Shown here in pieces: positions 1 to 9,648 of a stretch of 64,000 bases of DNA (within the stretch, counting starts at the first letter, position 1; each line of letters starts with the position of its first letter). Location of the stretch: positions 1,897,980 to 1,961,979 of the forward strand of contig NZ_CP015193.1 of assembly GCF_002214605.1 (NCBI RefSeq), in the 5' to 3' direction. The notes below the pieces were generated by a model that searched no databases, was not told where the DNA came from, and worked only from the letters and a program-made list of their open reading frames with translations. The position numbers and the translations under genes are program-made. This stretch comes from Thermococcus chitonophagus (GTDB lineage: Archaea; Methanobacteriota_B; Thermococci; Thermococcales; Thermococcaceae).

Positions 1-1
1 A

Positions 2-889
2 TTTGAAATAAAAAGGCGAACACCTCAAGCCTATTTGGTTGATAGAAAGACCTTGGAGAGAGAACTTGCAAAGAAAGCTATGAGAAAGGGCGCTGAATAT
101 TATCTGGCAACTAATTTTCTAGGGTTCAGGGATGGAAAGGCCATAGTTCAGCATCTTGATTCAAAGTTTGCAATTCGGGCAGACTTCTATGTGGGGGCAG
201 ATGGCATAAATAGCACTGTCGCAAGGGAAATTAACGCCAAAACAGAAGGAGAAGTCCTAAGAGGGTGGGAACTAGAAGTGTTAGGCAACTTCAGGAGAGA
301 TAAGGTCGAAGTTTGGGTCAACAAGGAAATAAACCCAGAGTTTTTCCTCTGGGTAGCTCCGATAAACGAGGAAGAAGCTAGAGTTGGAACGTTCGGCCCA
401 ATAGATTCATTAGCTAAATTCCTCAAACTCAGGAGACTAGAGGGAGGGAAAATACTTGAATTTAAAACAGGTGCTGTAATTTTAGGATGGCGGAAACCCT
501 GGGTTAAGGAAAACGTTGCCCTTTTGGGAGATGCAGCTCTCCAGATAAAACCCACAACAGCTGGAGGGATAGTTTTTGGAGCGTATTGTGCTAGGGTTCT
601 TGCACGGGAGATATTAAAGGGGGATATCTCAAAATACGAAAAAGAATGCTCGTGGGTCAGAAACCAGATCAGCTTTGGGTTAAGAGTCAGGAAACTGTTT
701 GAGAAAATGTCCCAAGAGAGTATAGAGGAAGTTTTTGAAATTCTTGGAAGTGAAGAAGCAAGGGAAATCATAGAAAAAAGTGCTAGTTTTGATGATCATG
801 TTCAGACGATAAAAGCCATTTTAAAAAGCCCAAAGCTTTTAGCCAAGCTCATTAGGATAAGCCCAATGATACTAAGAATGCTACTATAG
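2..889 (+). CDS. Geranylgeranyl reductase family FAD oxidoreductase, C-terminal part
   Basis: The frame is open from base 2, so the N-terminal FAD/Rossmann motif lies outside the window. The visible part carries the GADGINS segment and the late FAD-contact motif LLGDAALQIKPTTAGGI, which are typical of the geranylgeranyl reductase / GG-bacteriochlorophyll reductase family. In archaea these enzymes reduce double bonds of isoprenoid chains in membrane lipids, and related family members act on other polyprenyl compounds. The substrate here cannot be told from sequence. The C-terminal roughly 90 residues are helical and basic. The gene ends with LLRMLL-like hydrophobic residues and a TAG stop. Family assignment is firm; exact function is not. 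Confidence 0.8.
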   Translation, partial: FEIKRRTPQAYLVDRKTLERELAKKAMRKGAEYYLATNFLGFRDGKAIVQHLDSKFAIRADFYVGADGINSTVAREINAKTEGEVLRGWELEVLGNFRRDKVEVWVNKEINPEFFLWVAPINEEEARVGTFGPIDSLAKFLKLRRLEGGKILEFKTGAVILGWRKPWVKENVALLGDAALQIKPTTAGGIVFGAYCARVLAREILKGDISKYEKECSWVRNQISFGLRVRKLFEKMSQESIEEVFEILGSEEAREIIEKSASFDDHVQTIKAILKSPKLLAKLIRISPMILRMLL

Positions 890-1042
890 ATGGATTCCAG
901 ACTATGAATGTGCACGTGAGAGAACATGCTCTTCTTTATCTGATAAGGATTACATAAGCCTTCTTAAAGTGCTTCTCAAGCAGAATGATCAAGCTTGGAA
1001 GAGAATATTCAGAATGGCTAAAGACCTAGGATTCCAGAGGTG
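876..1042 (+). pseudogene. Startless 55-codon remnant downstream of the reductase
   Basis: A frame opens just after a stop at 873-875 and runs to a TGA at 1040-1042. It encodes a coherent-looking peptide (RWIPDYECARERTCSS, then YISLLKVLLKQNDQAWKRIF) with two cysteines and amphipathic helices, but it has no ATG, GTG or TTG near its beginning. It overlaps the last codons of the reductase in another frame. It could be the tail of a decayed gene, or the result of a frameshift at the end of the reductase. I do not recognise the family. Confidence 0.3.
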
Positions 1043-1097
1043 ATTCCCATGGTAGTCAATATATACTCAATAGTGGCACACAAATTGGTGGGTCAAA

Positions 1098-2827
<1,730 letters not shown>

Positions 2828-2837
2828 AGACAGTAAA

Positions 2838-2849
2838 AAATTTAAATCT
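2838..2849 (-). promoter_or_regulatory. TATA box of glkA
   Basis: Read on the minus strand, GATTTAAATTTTTT is an archaeal TATA element about 32-43 bases upstream of the glucokinase ATG, which is suitable for a short leader spanning the glycolytic-motif-like palindrome. Confidence 0.6.
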
Positions 2850-2854
2850 TTGCT

Positions 2855-2916
2855 CGGTGTCAGGGGCCGATTAGCTCATCACAGCTCAGCTACCTACCCT
2901 TTCTTCATCCACCAAG
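2855..2916 (-). ncRNA. Candidate C/D box guide sRNA (second candidate, weaker)
   Basis: Minus strand, in order: a C-like box GGATGA (2905-2910, overlapping the signal peptidase stop), a 15-nt spacer, D' box CTGA (2886-2889), C' box GTGATGA (2876-2882), a 12-nt spacer GCTAATCGGCCC, and D box CTGA (2860-2863). The C'/D half is perfect with the standard 12-nt guide length. The first C box departs from RTGATGA, which is why confidence is limited. It would direct 2'-O-methylation of rRNA or tRNA complementary to the spacers. I could not identify the target. Confidence 0.5.
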
Positions 2917-3369
2917 ACCGAATATTTCCCTAAGCTTTATCGATATCCATCCTATCTTAGGAATTACGAGAAGAGCTTTAGCCTCTATCGCCTGCTGGGG
3001 CACACAATCCAAAACTCCTGCGGGTGTTGGATATAAGTCTGGAATGGGATTATTATCCCCCCATGTTACGAAACACAACTCCTCCCTACCATTAACTACT
3101 ATCTCCTTAATCTCCCTGACCCTATGGATTATTGGATATTTTGCTAGGGGGCTTTTATACACGACAACATCACCAATCTTAACATCTTCAGGCTTTACTC
3201 CCTCAAGAACGACAACATCCCCCCTATAGAAAACAGGTTCCATAGATCCACTAACCACAACTACCAAAGGCATGTTAGTATGAAGAACGAGCCTAAGGCC
3301 AGAGTAAAGCCCAAGGGCCACAAGGATTATTAGAGCCGTGGATATAACTTCCTTAACTGCCCCCTCCAT
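2905..3369 (-). CDS. Signal peptidase I (archaeal Sec11 type)
   Basis: A 154-residue membrane peptidase that cleaves Sec/Tat signal peptides at the outer face of the membrane. Residues 8-28 form an N-terminal membrane anchor. The catalytic serine is in SGSMEP (S42), the ER/archaeal-type histidine is in IIHRV (H82), and the acidic motif GDNN contains D105. Having His rather than Lys marks it as the archaeal/eukaryotic type. The start is supported by GGAGG seven bases before ATG 3369. That start lies inside the 3' end of the upstream gene (40-nt overlap), so the two are co-transcribed. A second, SipW-like peptidase occurs at 14647-15621, so this one is probably the general-purpose enzyme. Confidence 0.88.
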   Translation of the reverse strand: MEGAVKEVISTALIILVALGLYSGLRLVLHTNMPLVVVVSGSMEPVFYRGDVVVLEGVKPEDVKIGDVVVYKSPLAKYPIIHRVREIKEIVVNGREELCFVTWGDNNPIPDLYPTPAGVLDCVPQQAIEAKALLVIPKIGWISIKLREIFGLGG

Positions 3370-3902
3370 TTTAAAGCCTCCATCAGCGTTCTAATTTTTG
3401 CAGGGATTATACCTATAGCAGTACATGTTTCAAGACTGACTCCTTTTCCGTCAGTTATGTCAAGGTGATACCTTGACATCTTAAGTATTTCCTTTGGTAA
3501 ACCATGTCTTCCCAACCCTATTATCAAGAAGAAGCTTTTTCCACGGAGTGCATCCTCTGCAACTTTCAGAGCACTTATACTCTTTTCAGAGGAAGGAGAA
3601 GAGGTTGTAGCAATGGAGATCCCAAATTGAGGTGGAAAGCCCCTCCTGGGAAATTCTAAGATGTGAAATTTATTTGATTTAGAAAGCTCCAGTAAATACC
3701 TACCGCCCTCTCCTATGGTCGTAGTAGAAGCTACATTCTCCGCTATTATTTTCGGATCATCTTCATTGAAGGGAAATCCAATCAGTGCCAAATGAAAATT
3801 AAAAGCATAAGCGACAGGAGCAGCTCTAGCTATTGCCCTTATATGAGCTTCATGAAGCTTTTTTGTATCATAAGTGTTGTAAAGACCAATCGTCAGCATC
3901 AC
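3330..3902 (-). CDS. DUF531 family protein
   Basis: A conserved archaeal protein of 190 residues that I recognise as DUF531-like (opening MLTIGLYNTYDTKKLHEAHIRAIARAAPVAYAFNFHLALIGFPF). The alternating strands and helices, the late FLIIGLGRHGLP segment and the LETCTAIGIIPAKIRTLMEAL helix look like a SPOUT-type RNA methyltransferase fold. That is my inference, not a known function. A TATA-like CTTTAAGTT about 30 bases before the start (GTG 3902 or ATG 3899) suggests a nearly leaderless transcript. It is followed with overlap by the signal peptidase gene. Confidence 0.65.
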   Translation of the reverse strand: MMLTIGLYNTYDTKKLHEAHIRAIARAAPVAYAFNFHLALIGFPFNEDDPKIIAENVASTTTIGEGGRYLLELSKSNKFHILEFPRRGFPPQFGISIATTSSPSSEKSISALKVAEDALRGKSFFLIIGLGRHGLPKEILKMSRYHLDITDGKGVSLETCTAIGIIPAKIRTLMEALKWRGQLRKLYPRL

Positions 3903-3968
3903 CCATTAGTTCACAAATAGAACTTAAAGCTTACCGAAGGAGAAGTATTTAATAACTAGAACTGCCAA

Positions 3969-5009
3969 ATGAAAAGCATGGACATTAAGGAAATTGTAAA
4001 TATGATAGAGAAGGGACTTATTGAAGAGGCATTACAATACCTCGATGTGCTTGAAGACATTGAAAAAGTCATTGTCCTAGCTAAAGCAAGCATGGTAACT
4101 GGAAACTTTGAGCTTATTGATGATGCTCTTTATATTCTGGAGAAGTCTATCAAAAAACCTGATGACAAGATAATTGGATATTCTGAAATAGCGATGGCTC
4201 TGGCCAAAATGGGAGATTATGAAAGCTCAACTGAGTATTTTAATAAAGCCATCGAGCTTTTAAATAAACTTGATCAGTATAGCGCCGCAGTATCTGCAAT
4301 GCTCATTGGTAATCGACTAGCAAAAGCGGGTTTTTATGATTCCGCATTTGAAACATTTGAATATTCATTCGACCAGATAATAGACCTGGATATTGAAGTT
4401 TCGAGGAAAACAGACCTCATATTGAGCTTAGCAGATATAATAGAAAAAACTGGTGACGAATTGCCTTCAGATATTGCACTCAAATTTTATGAGAGGGCTT
4501 ATGACATATTCGATAAGCTGAAGGTAGGTCAAAGAGCAGGTGTTCTAGAGAAGAAGATAAGGCTCGCAAAGATATTTTCATTAACTAGGGATCCAGAGAT
4601 AAGGAAGCTAAGCTATGAAGGAAGATTCAAACAGGCAATTTACAAAGCCCATGAGAGGTTTAGCAGAGATAAGAGGGGTATTGTCCTTTTGGAAATGACA
4701 CTTTGGGCAAAAGAAAATAACATGCCAATAAAGCATGAACTACTCGAAATGGCGCTTAAAGAGCTTGAAAATTCAAATACTGAGGACAAGGATATGAAAA
4801 GAGCAGTTGAGATTCTTACTGAACTAGACGAATTCCAGAAAGCGATTGAATTCGCAGAAAAGATAAGAGATCCAAAGGTAAGAGATGAGGCCCTTGCAAA
4901 AATAGCTGAAAAACTAGCTGAACTAGGAGAAGTCAAGGCAGTTAGGGAGATAATAATACCAAGAATAGAAAGCGAAGAGGTTAAGAGGAGGCTGTTTTCA
5001 AAGCTTTAA
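3969..5009 (+). CDS. TPR-like helical repeat protein
   Basis: This 346-residue, all-helical acidic protein is built from tetratricopeptide-like repeats such as GYSEIAMALAKMGDYESSTE and RDEALAKIAEKLAELGEVKA. No signal peptide, membrane segment or catalytic motif is visible, so it is probably a cytoplasmic scaffold or partner-binding protein. A second, related protein is encoded at 9649-10665. Start is ATG 3969 or ATG 3978. A TATA-like TATTTAATAAC at about 3945 favours a very short leader. The next gene starts three bases after its stop, so the transporter downstream is probably in the same operon. Confidence 0.6.
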   Translation: MKSMDIKEIVNMIEKGLIEEALQYLDVLEDIEKVIVLAKASMVTGNFELIDDALYILEKSIKKPDDKIIGYSEIAMALAKMGDYESSTEYFNKAIELLNKLDQYSAAVSAMLIGNRLAKAGFYDSAFETFEYSFDQIIDLDIEVSRKTDLILSLADIIEKTGDELPSDIALKFYERAYDIFDKLKVGQRAGVLEKKIRLAKIFSLTRDPEIRKLSYEGRFKQAIYKAHERFSRDKRGIVLLEMTLWAKENNMPIKHELLEMALKELENSNTEDKDMKRAVEILTELDEFQKAIEFAEKIRDPKVRDEALAKIAEKLAELGEVKAVREIIIPRIESEEVKRRLFSKL

Positions 5010-5011
5010 AC

Positions 5012-5854
5012 ATGGAGGAGAAGACAAGAGCTTCACTAATCCTCCTTAGTCTCTCGGTAATCTGGGGTTCAACGTTTCCTATAATGAAGGTAGCTGTCGC
5101 TAGCTTCCCTCCACTTACTTTCATAGCCCTAAGATTTTGGACAGCTTCAGTAATAATGTTCATTTCCCTAAGAAAGAAGTTGAAAAGACATCAAGTAATT
5201 CCTGGGTTAATTTTGGGGATAACCCTATTCCTAGGGCATGGTTTTCAGATCGTTGGACTAAAGTACACTACAGCTTCAAACTCGGCCTTTATAACTTCCC
5301 TCTACGTCGTTTTTACCCCTTTTGTCGCTTATTTAATCCTAAGGAAGGGAATAAAGGCCGAAGATTCCATTGCTCTATCTTTAGCCATCATTGGCCTTTA
5401 CCTAATTTCCAACGCGAGGCTGTCCTTAAACTATGGGGATCTCCTTACAATGATAGCGGCATTAAGCTTCGCCTTCCAGATAGTTCTCGTGGAGTATTTC
5501 AGCAGGTATGGAATAGGAATAGCCTTTTGGCAGGTCTTTTGGAATGCCATGCTTTCGACGTCCTACGCTCTAATTGTTGAAGGCTTACAAATGCCAAAGG
5601 AGAGCGTTCTCCTTGCAATCCTTTACACCGGAATATTCGCCACGGCATTAGCGTTCTTCGCTCAGGTTAAGTACCAGCCCAAGGTTGAACCCTATAGAGC
5701 GGCAATACTCTACTCTGCCGAACCTGTATTCGGGCATTTATTCTCCCTTATAACCCTGGGAGAGGTTCTTTCAATAAAAGGCTACTTAGGGGCACTCCTG
5801 ATAATGTCGGCAATATGGATAGAATTGTACAAAGAAAAGCTTAATAGGGATTGA
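5012..5854 (+). CDS. EamA/DMT-family transporter
   Basis: A 280-residue membrane protein with about ten hydrophobic segments and the two EamA repeats of the drug/metabolite transporter superfamily. The first repeat begins with the LSVIWGSTFPIMKVAVASFPPL signature, and the second begins near YGDLLTMIAALSFAFQIVLVEYF. Such proteins export amino acids, nucleosides or other metabolites; the substrate is not predictable here. ATG 5012 follows the TPR gene stop by two bases. The 3' end overlaps the upstream leader of the peptidase gene. Confidence 0.88.
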   Translation: MEEKTRASLILLSLSVIWGSTFPIMKVAVASFPPLTFIALRFWTASVIMFISLRKKLKRHQVIPGLILGITLFLGHGFQIVGLKYTTASNSAFITSLYVVFTPFVAYLILRKGIKAEDSIALSLAIIGLYLISNARLSLNYGDLLTMIAALSFAFQIVLVEYFSRYGIGIAFWQVFWNAMLSTSYALIVEGLQMPKESVLLAILYTGIFATALAFFAQVKYQPKVEPYRAAILYSAEPVFGHLFSLITLGEVLSIKGYLGALLIMSAIWIELYKEKLNRD

Positions 5855-5880
5855 TGCAATTAGGTTTTGGTGATACCGTT

Positions 5881-7743
5881 ATGAGTGGCATCGAATGGAA
5901 TGAGAAGACCTTTACAAAGTTCGCATATTTAGGCGACCCCAGAACCAAAGGCAATCTAGCGGCCTACGTACTAACAAAGGCGAACCTTGAAAGCAACAAG
6001 TACGAGAGTACGATAGTAATTGAAGACCTAGAAACTGGAAAGAGAAAGTACATAGAGAACGCCTCAATGCCCAGGATCTCCCCAGATGGAAAGAGAATAG
6101 CGTTCATGAGAGCCAACGAGGAGAAAAAGAAAAGCGAAATCTGGGTTGCCGACATAGAGACCCTTACCGCAAAGAAAGTCCTCGAGGCTAAGAACGTAAA
6201 GTCAGTAGAGTGGAACGAAGATTCAAGGAGGCTCCTAGTTGTAGGGTTCAAGAGGAGGGACGATGAAGACTTCGTATTTGAGGATGACGTTCCGGTGTGG
6301 TTTGACAGGCTAGGCTTCTTTGATGGGGAGAAGACAACGTTCTGGATCTTAGATACCGAAGCAGAGGAGATAATAGAAGAGTTCGAAAAGCCCAGGTTCT
6401 CATTAGGAATATGGCATGGAAATTCGATAGTTGTCAACGTTCCGCACAGGAAGGGAATTCCACAGTACTTCAAGTTCTGGGACATATACATCTGGAAGGA
6501 TGGAGAAGAGGAGAAGATATTTGAGAAGGTTTCGTTCCAAGCTGTAGACTCCGACGGCAAGAGAATTCTCCTCTACGGAAAGCCAGAGAAGAAGTACATG
6601 AGCGAGCACGACAAGCTTTACATCTACGAAGACGGCAAGGTTACCGGAATAATGGAGGAGATCGACAGGGAAGCAGGGCAGGCAAAGATTAAGGATGGAA
6701 AAGTCTACTTTACGCTGTACGAGGAGGGTAGCGTTAACCTTTACGTCTGGGATGGTGAGATTAAGGAGATAGCAAAAGGAAAGCACTGGATAATGGGGTT
6801 TGATGTTGATAAGGTAGTTGTCTATCTAAAGGAAACAGCTACAAGGCTAAGGGAGCTCTACGTCTGGGACGGAGAAGAGAGACAGCTAACGGACTACAAC
6901 GGGCTGATATTCAAGAAGCTCAAAACGTACGAGCCAAAGCACTTCCGCTTTAAGTCGCTCGACCTTGAGATAGATGGATGGTACATAAAGCCGGAGATCA
7001 AGGAGGGAGAGAAGGCCCCAGTAATAGTCTTCGTCCATGGTGGACCTAAGGGGATGTACGGTTATTACTTCAAGTACGAGATGCAGTTAATGGCCAGCAA
7101 GGGCTACTACATAGTCTTCGTCAACCCGAGAGGAAGCAACGGTTACAGCGAAGACTTTGCACTGAGAGTTCTAACTAGAACTGGCCTAGAGGACTTCCAG
7201 GATATAATGAACGGGATAGAAGAGTTCTTCAAGCTTGAGCCCCAAGCCGATAGGGAGAGGGTTGGTATTACTGGAATAAGCTACGGAGGATTCATGACCA
7301 ACTGGGCCCTAACCCAATCCGAGCTGTTCAAGGCGGGAATAAGCGAGAACGGCATAAGCTACTGGCTGACCAGCTATGCCTTCTCCGATATAGGCCTCTG
7401 GTTCGACAAAGAGGTTATAGGAGAAAACCCACTGGAGAACGAGAACTTTAGGAAGTTAAGCCCATTGTTCTACGCAAAGAATGTCAAAGCTCCAATACTG
7501 CTCATACACTCCCTCGAGGACTACCGCTGTCCGCTTGATCAGTCGGTGATGTTCTACCACGTGCTCAAGGACTTAGGGAAGGAAGCTTACATTGCGATAT
7601 TCAAGCGCGGTCCGCACGGCCACAGCATCACAGGAAGTCCGAAGCACAGGATGAAGAGGTACAAACTATTCATTGAGTTCTTCGAGAGGAAGCTCAAGAA
7701 GTACGAGGAAGGCTTCGACGTGGAGAAGATAATGAAGGAGTAG
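5881..7743 (+). CDS. Acylaminoacyl-peptidase, S9 prolyl oligopeptidase family
   Basis: A cytoplasmic serine peptidase of about 620 residues that removes acylated amino acids or dipeptides from peptide N-termini. The N-terminal two thirds form a beta-propeller (repeats such as MPRISPDGKRIAFMRA). The C-terminal alpha/beta hydrolase has the oxyanion motif FVHGGPKG, nucleophile S467 in GISYGGF, D547 in LEDYRCP and H579 in GPHGHS. I prefer ATG 5881 over an upstream in-frame ATG at 5851, because GGTGAT lies seven bases before it and the protein then begins MSGIEWNEKTF, as Pyrococcus homologues do. A guide-RNA-like sequence lies immediately downstream on the other strand. Confidence 0.92.
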   Translation: MSGIEWNEKTFTKFAYLGDPRTKGNLAAYVLTKANLESNKYESTIVIEDLETGKRKYIENASMPRISPDGKRIAFMRANEEKKKSEIWVADIETLTAKKVLEAKNVKSVEWNEDSRRLLVVGFKRRDDEDFVFEDDVPVWFDRLGFFDGEKTTFWILDTEAEEIIEEFEKPRFSLGIWHGNSIVVNVPHRKGIPQYFKFWDIYIWKDGEEEKIFEKVSFQAVDSDGKRILLYGKPEKKYMSEHDKLYIYEDGKVTGIMEEIDREAGQAKIKDGKVYFTLYEEGSVNLYVWDGEIKEIAKGKHWIMGFDVDKVVVYLKETATRLRELYVWDGEERQLTDYNGLIFKKLKTYEPKHFRFKSLDLEIDGWYIKPEIKEGEKAPVIVFVHGGPKGMYGYYFKYEMQLMASKGYYIVFVNPRGSNGYSEDFALRVLTRTGLEDFQDIMNGIEEFFKLEPQADRERVGITGISYGGFMTNWALTQSELFKAGISENGISYWLTSYAFSDIGLWFDKEVIGENPLENENFRKLSPLFYAKNVKAPILLIHSLEDYRCPLDQSVMFYHVLKDLGKEAYIAIFKRGPHGHSITGSPKHRMKRYKLFIEFFERKLKKYEEGFDVEKIMKE

Positions 7744-7798
7744 CTCAGAGCGCGCTACATTCATCATTTTTTCAGACAGGGATGGAGCTCATCATCGC
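7743..7798 (-). ncRNA. C/D box guide sRNA
   Basis: Minus strand, in order: GC, C box ATGATGA (7789-7795), 13-nt spacer GCTCCATCCCTGT, D' box CTGA (7772-7775), a short linker, C' box TGATGA (7761-7766), 12-nt spacer ATGTAGCGCGCT, D box CTGA (7745-7748), GC. All four boxes are perfect and both spacer lengths are right for an archaeal L7Ae/Nop5/fibrillarin-guided 2'-O-methylation RNA. It fills the space between two convergent genes. The targets would be RNAs complementary to the spacers next to D' and D. Confidence 0.82.
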
Positions 7799-7804
7799 TT
7801 TAGA

Positions 7805-8251
7805 TTATTTTGTTTCAAGAAACTCTTCAGGCCTTAAGATTTTTATTCTATGCCCATATATTTGAACTTCCTTGTTTTCATCCCTTAAATCAAGGAGGTC
7901 ATTATCCAAGGTCACTATGTATTCAGCTTTGGCTTCATAAGCTATTTCTAAAAACTTGTTATCCTTCGGATCCCTACATAGAAGAACTTGCTCTTTTGGA
8001 TTCACTAAGATAACAGAGCTATTCACAAAAAGATACGTCAAAATTGCGATTTCCGCATTACCTCCAAGGAGCTTCAGAATCTTATTACTGAAGAGGACGT
8101 CATACAATTCTTTCATTGCCTCGTTCGAAGAATACGCCTCAAATTTTCCAGCAAACATGTGTTTCAAGATCTTCGCCGGCGCCACTTTGGGATTCCCCAA
8201 TACCGCCGAGACTATAACGCTTGTATCGACGACAACTCTCTTTCTTTTCAT
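7805..8251 (-). CDS. PIN-domain toxin (VapC-like, COG1569 type)
   Basis: A 148-residue PIN-domain ribonuclease. Acidic residues in the expected places include D9 in VVVDTSV, the glutamate in NEAMKELYDVL, the RDPKDNKFLEIA segment and the TLDNDLLDL motif near the C-terminus, which together coordinate the Mg/Mn site. Its start overlaps the stop of the upstream ribbon-helix-helix gene by four bases, the usual antitoxin-toxin arrangement. The toxin would cleave RNA when not bound by its partner. The RNA target cannot be inferred. Confidence 0.85.
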   Translation of the reverse strand: MKRKRVVVDTSVIVSAVLGNPKVAPAKILKHMFAGKFEAYSSNEAMKELYDVLFSNKILKLLGGNAEIAILTYLFVNSSVILVNPKEQVLLCRDPKDNKFLEIAYEAKAEYIVTLDNDLLDLRDENKEVQIYGHRIKILRPEEFLETK

Positions 8252-8541
8252 TTCCGGACTTCCTCCAGAATTTTAAGAACTTCTTTCTCAGAAAGTTTTG
8301 GACTTGCTTCCTCTAGTAACTCAAAGTACTTCTCAACTAATTCAGGAGTCATCTTAATCCTTACATTTGAAAGATACTCTTTCAGCGTTTCCTGAAGGGC
8401 ATAGTTAACAAAGTCACTCTTGTCTTTAAAGAAGCCAAGCTCTACCAATATCTCAATAGCCTTGACGACATTTTCCGGAACTCTAACACTCATGTGTACA
8501 GTTTTTCTTGCCGATTTTTTCTTCTTAATTAAAGTCTTCAT
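8248..8541 (-). CDS. Ribbon-helix-helix antitoxin
   Basis: The partner of the downstream PIN toxin. After a lysine-rich start, KTVHMSVRVPENVVKAIEILV and KSDFVNYALQETL form a ribbon-helix-helix DNA-binding domain, and the C-terminal helices should wrap the toxin. An upstream in-frame ATG at 8562 is possible but would sit between the TATA box (minus strand ATATAAAC at about 8574-8582) and the expected transcription start. ATG 8541, preceded by GGGGAG, is therefore the likely start. An imperfect palindrome lies between TATA and start, suggesting autorepression. Confidence 0.78.
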   Translation of the reverse strand: MKTLIKKKKSARKTVHMSVRVPENVVKAIEILVELGFFKDKSDFVNYALQETLKEYLSNVRIKMTPELVEKYFELLEEASPKLSEKEVLKILEEVRK

Positions 8542-8552
8542 CTCCCCATCAC

Positions 8553-8570
8553 TGTAGCACATGTGTCACA
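8553..8570. promoter_or_regulatory. Putative operator of the RHH/PIN operon
   Basis: TGTAGCACATGTGTCACA has a perfect CACATGTG core and outer TGT/ACA arms. It lies directly between the TATA element and the antitoxin start codon. Position and symmetry fit autoregulation by the ribbon-helix-helix antitoxin. This is inference. Confidence 0.5.
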
Positions 8571-8601
8571 CAAGTTTATATGGCTTTCGACAAAAGAATT
8601 A

Positions 8602-9606
8602 TCAGAAGAATCCAGGCTTCCTAATCTTGATGACCTCCCTGTTCACCAAGGTTGGAGGAACTTCTCCCCTCTTGAATGCTATCAAATTCCTCGCAACCAA
8701 CTCAGCCATCCCCTCTCTAGCCCCAAAGGTTGCACTTCCTATATGTGGAGTTAGAACCACGTTCTCAAGGCTGAAGAGCTCCTCATTGTAGTACGGCTCC
8801 TCCTCGTAGACGTCAAGTCCAGCCCCAGCTATCCACCCCTCCTTCAGGGCCTTTATCAATGCCCTAGTATCAACGACCTTGCCCCTAGCTACGTTCACCA
8901 GTATTGCCGTAGGCTTCATCAGCTTAAGCCTCTCCTCGTTTATCATGTACATGGTTTCCTTCGTTAAGGGAACTGCCAAGACAACAAAATCGCTCTCCCT
9001 CAAGAGTTCTTCCAAGGGTTTAAACTCTGCATTCAGTTCTTTCTCCACTTCAGGCTTCCTTGTCCTTGAGTAGTAGAGGATTCTCATTCCGAATCCTTTA
9101 GCCCTTCTCGCCACGGCCTGCCCTATCCTCCCAAAGCCTACTATTCCTATCGTTTTACCATAAACGTCGTAACCCAGGAACCATTTTGGATGCCATGCAA
9201 TTCCTTTCCTCTTCCACTCTCCCGTCCTAACGAACTTATCTCCCTTGACTAAGTGCCTTGCCGTTGCCAACAGTAAAGCGAACGCTAGATCGGCCGTTGC
9301 ATCGGTAAGGACATCTGGCGTGTTCGTTACATAAATTCCCCTCTTTGTGGCCTCCTCAACGTCGATGTTATCGTAGCCAACTGCGTAATTAGCGACTATC
9401 CTAAGCCTCGGGGCATTCTCGAACACTTCCCTGTCAATTTTCTCGCTTAACATCGTAACTAACGCGTCAACGTCTTTAACCCTCTCCAAGAGCACCTTCC
9501 TGGATATCTCCCTTTCTTCCTCCCATACCTCAACTTCGAACTCTTTCTCAAGCAACTTTATTCCATTCTCTGGAATCTCCCTCGTAATGAAGACCTTCGG
9601 CCTCAT
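8602..9606 (-). CDS. gyaR: Glyoxylate/hydroxypyruvate reductase
   Basis: A D-2-hydroxyacid dehydrogenase of about 334 residues that reduces glyoxylate with NAD(P)H. It is very similar to the characterised Pyrococcus horikoshii glyoxylate reductase as I remember it. Motifs: [14 protein letters not shown], Rossmann [12 protein letters not shown], the arginine in NVARGKVVD, the glutamate in [10 protein letters not shown] and the histidine in LTPHIGSAT. The start is ATG 9606 ([13 protein letters not shown]) rather than the upstream TTG or GTG codons, because GGTGGTG precedes it. A related but distinct dehydrogenase is encoded at 54391-55395. Confidence 0.93.
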   Translation of the reverse strand: MRPKVFITREIPENGIKLLEKEFEVEVWEEEREISRKVLLERVKDVDALVTMLSEKIDREVFENAPRLRIVANYAVGYDNIDVEEATKRGIYVTNTPDVLTDATADLAFALLLATARHLVKGDKFVRTGEWKRKGIAWHPKWFLGYDVYGKTIGIVGFGRIGQAVARRAKGFGMRILYYSRTRKPEVEKELNAEFKPLEELLRESDFVVLAVPLTKETMYMINEERLKLMKPTAILVNVARGKVVDTRALIKALKEGWIAGAGLDVYEEEPYYNEELFSLENVVLTPHIGSATFGAREGMAELVARNLIAFKRGEVPPTLVNREVIKIRKPGFF

Positions 9607-9648
9607 CCTCACCACCAAAACATTTTATTCCTGGAGGGCAAATAAATC

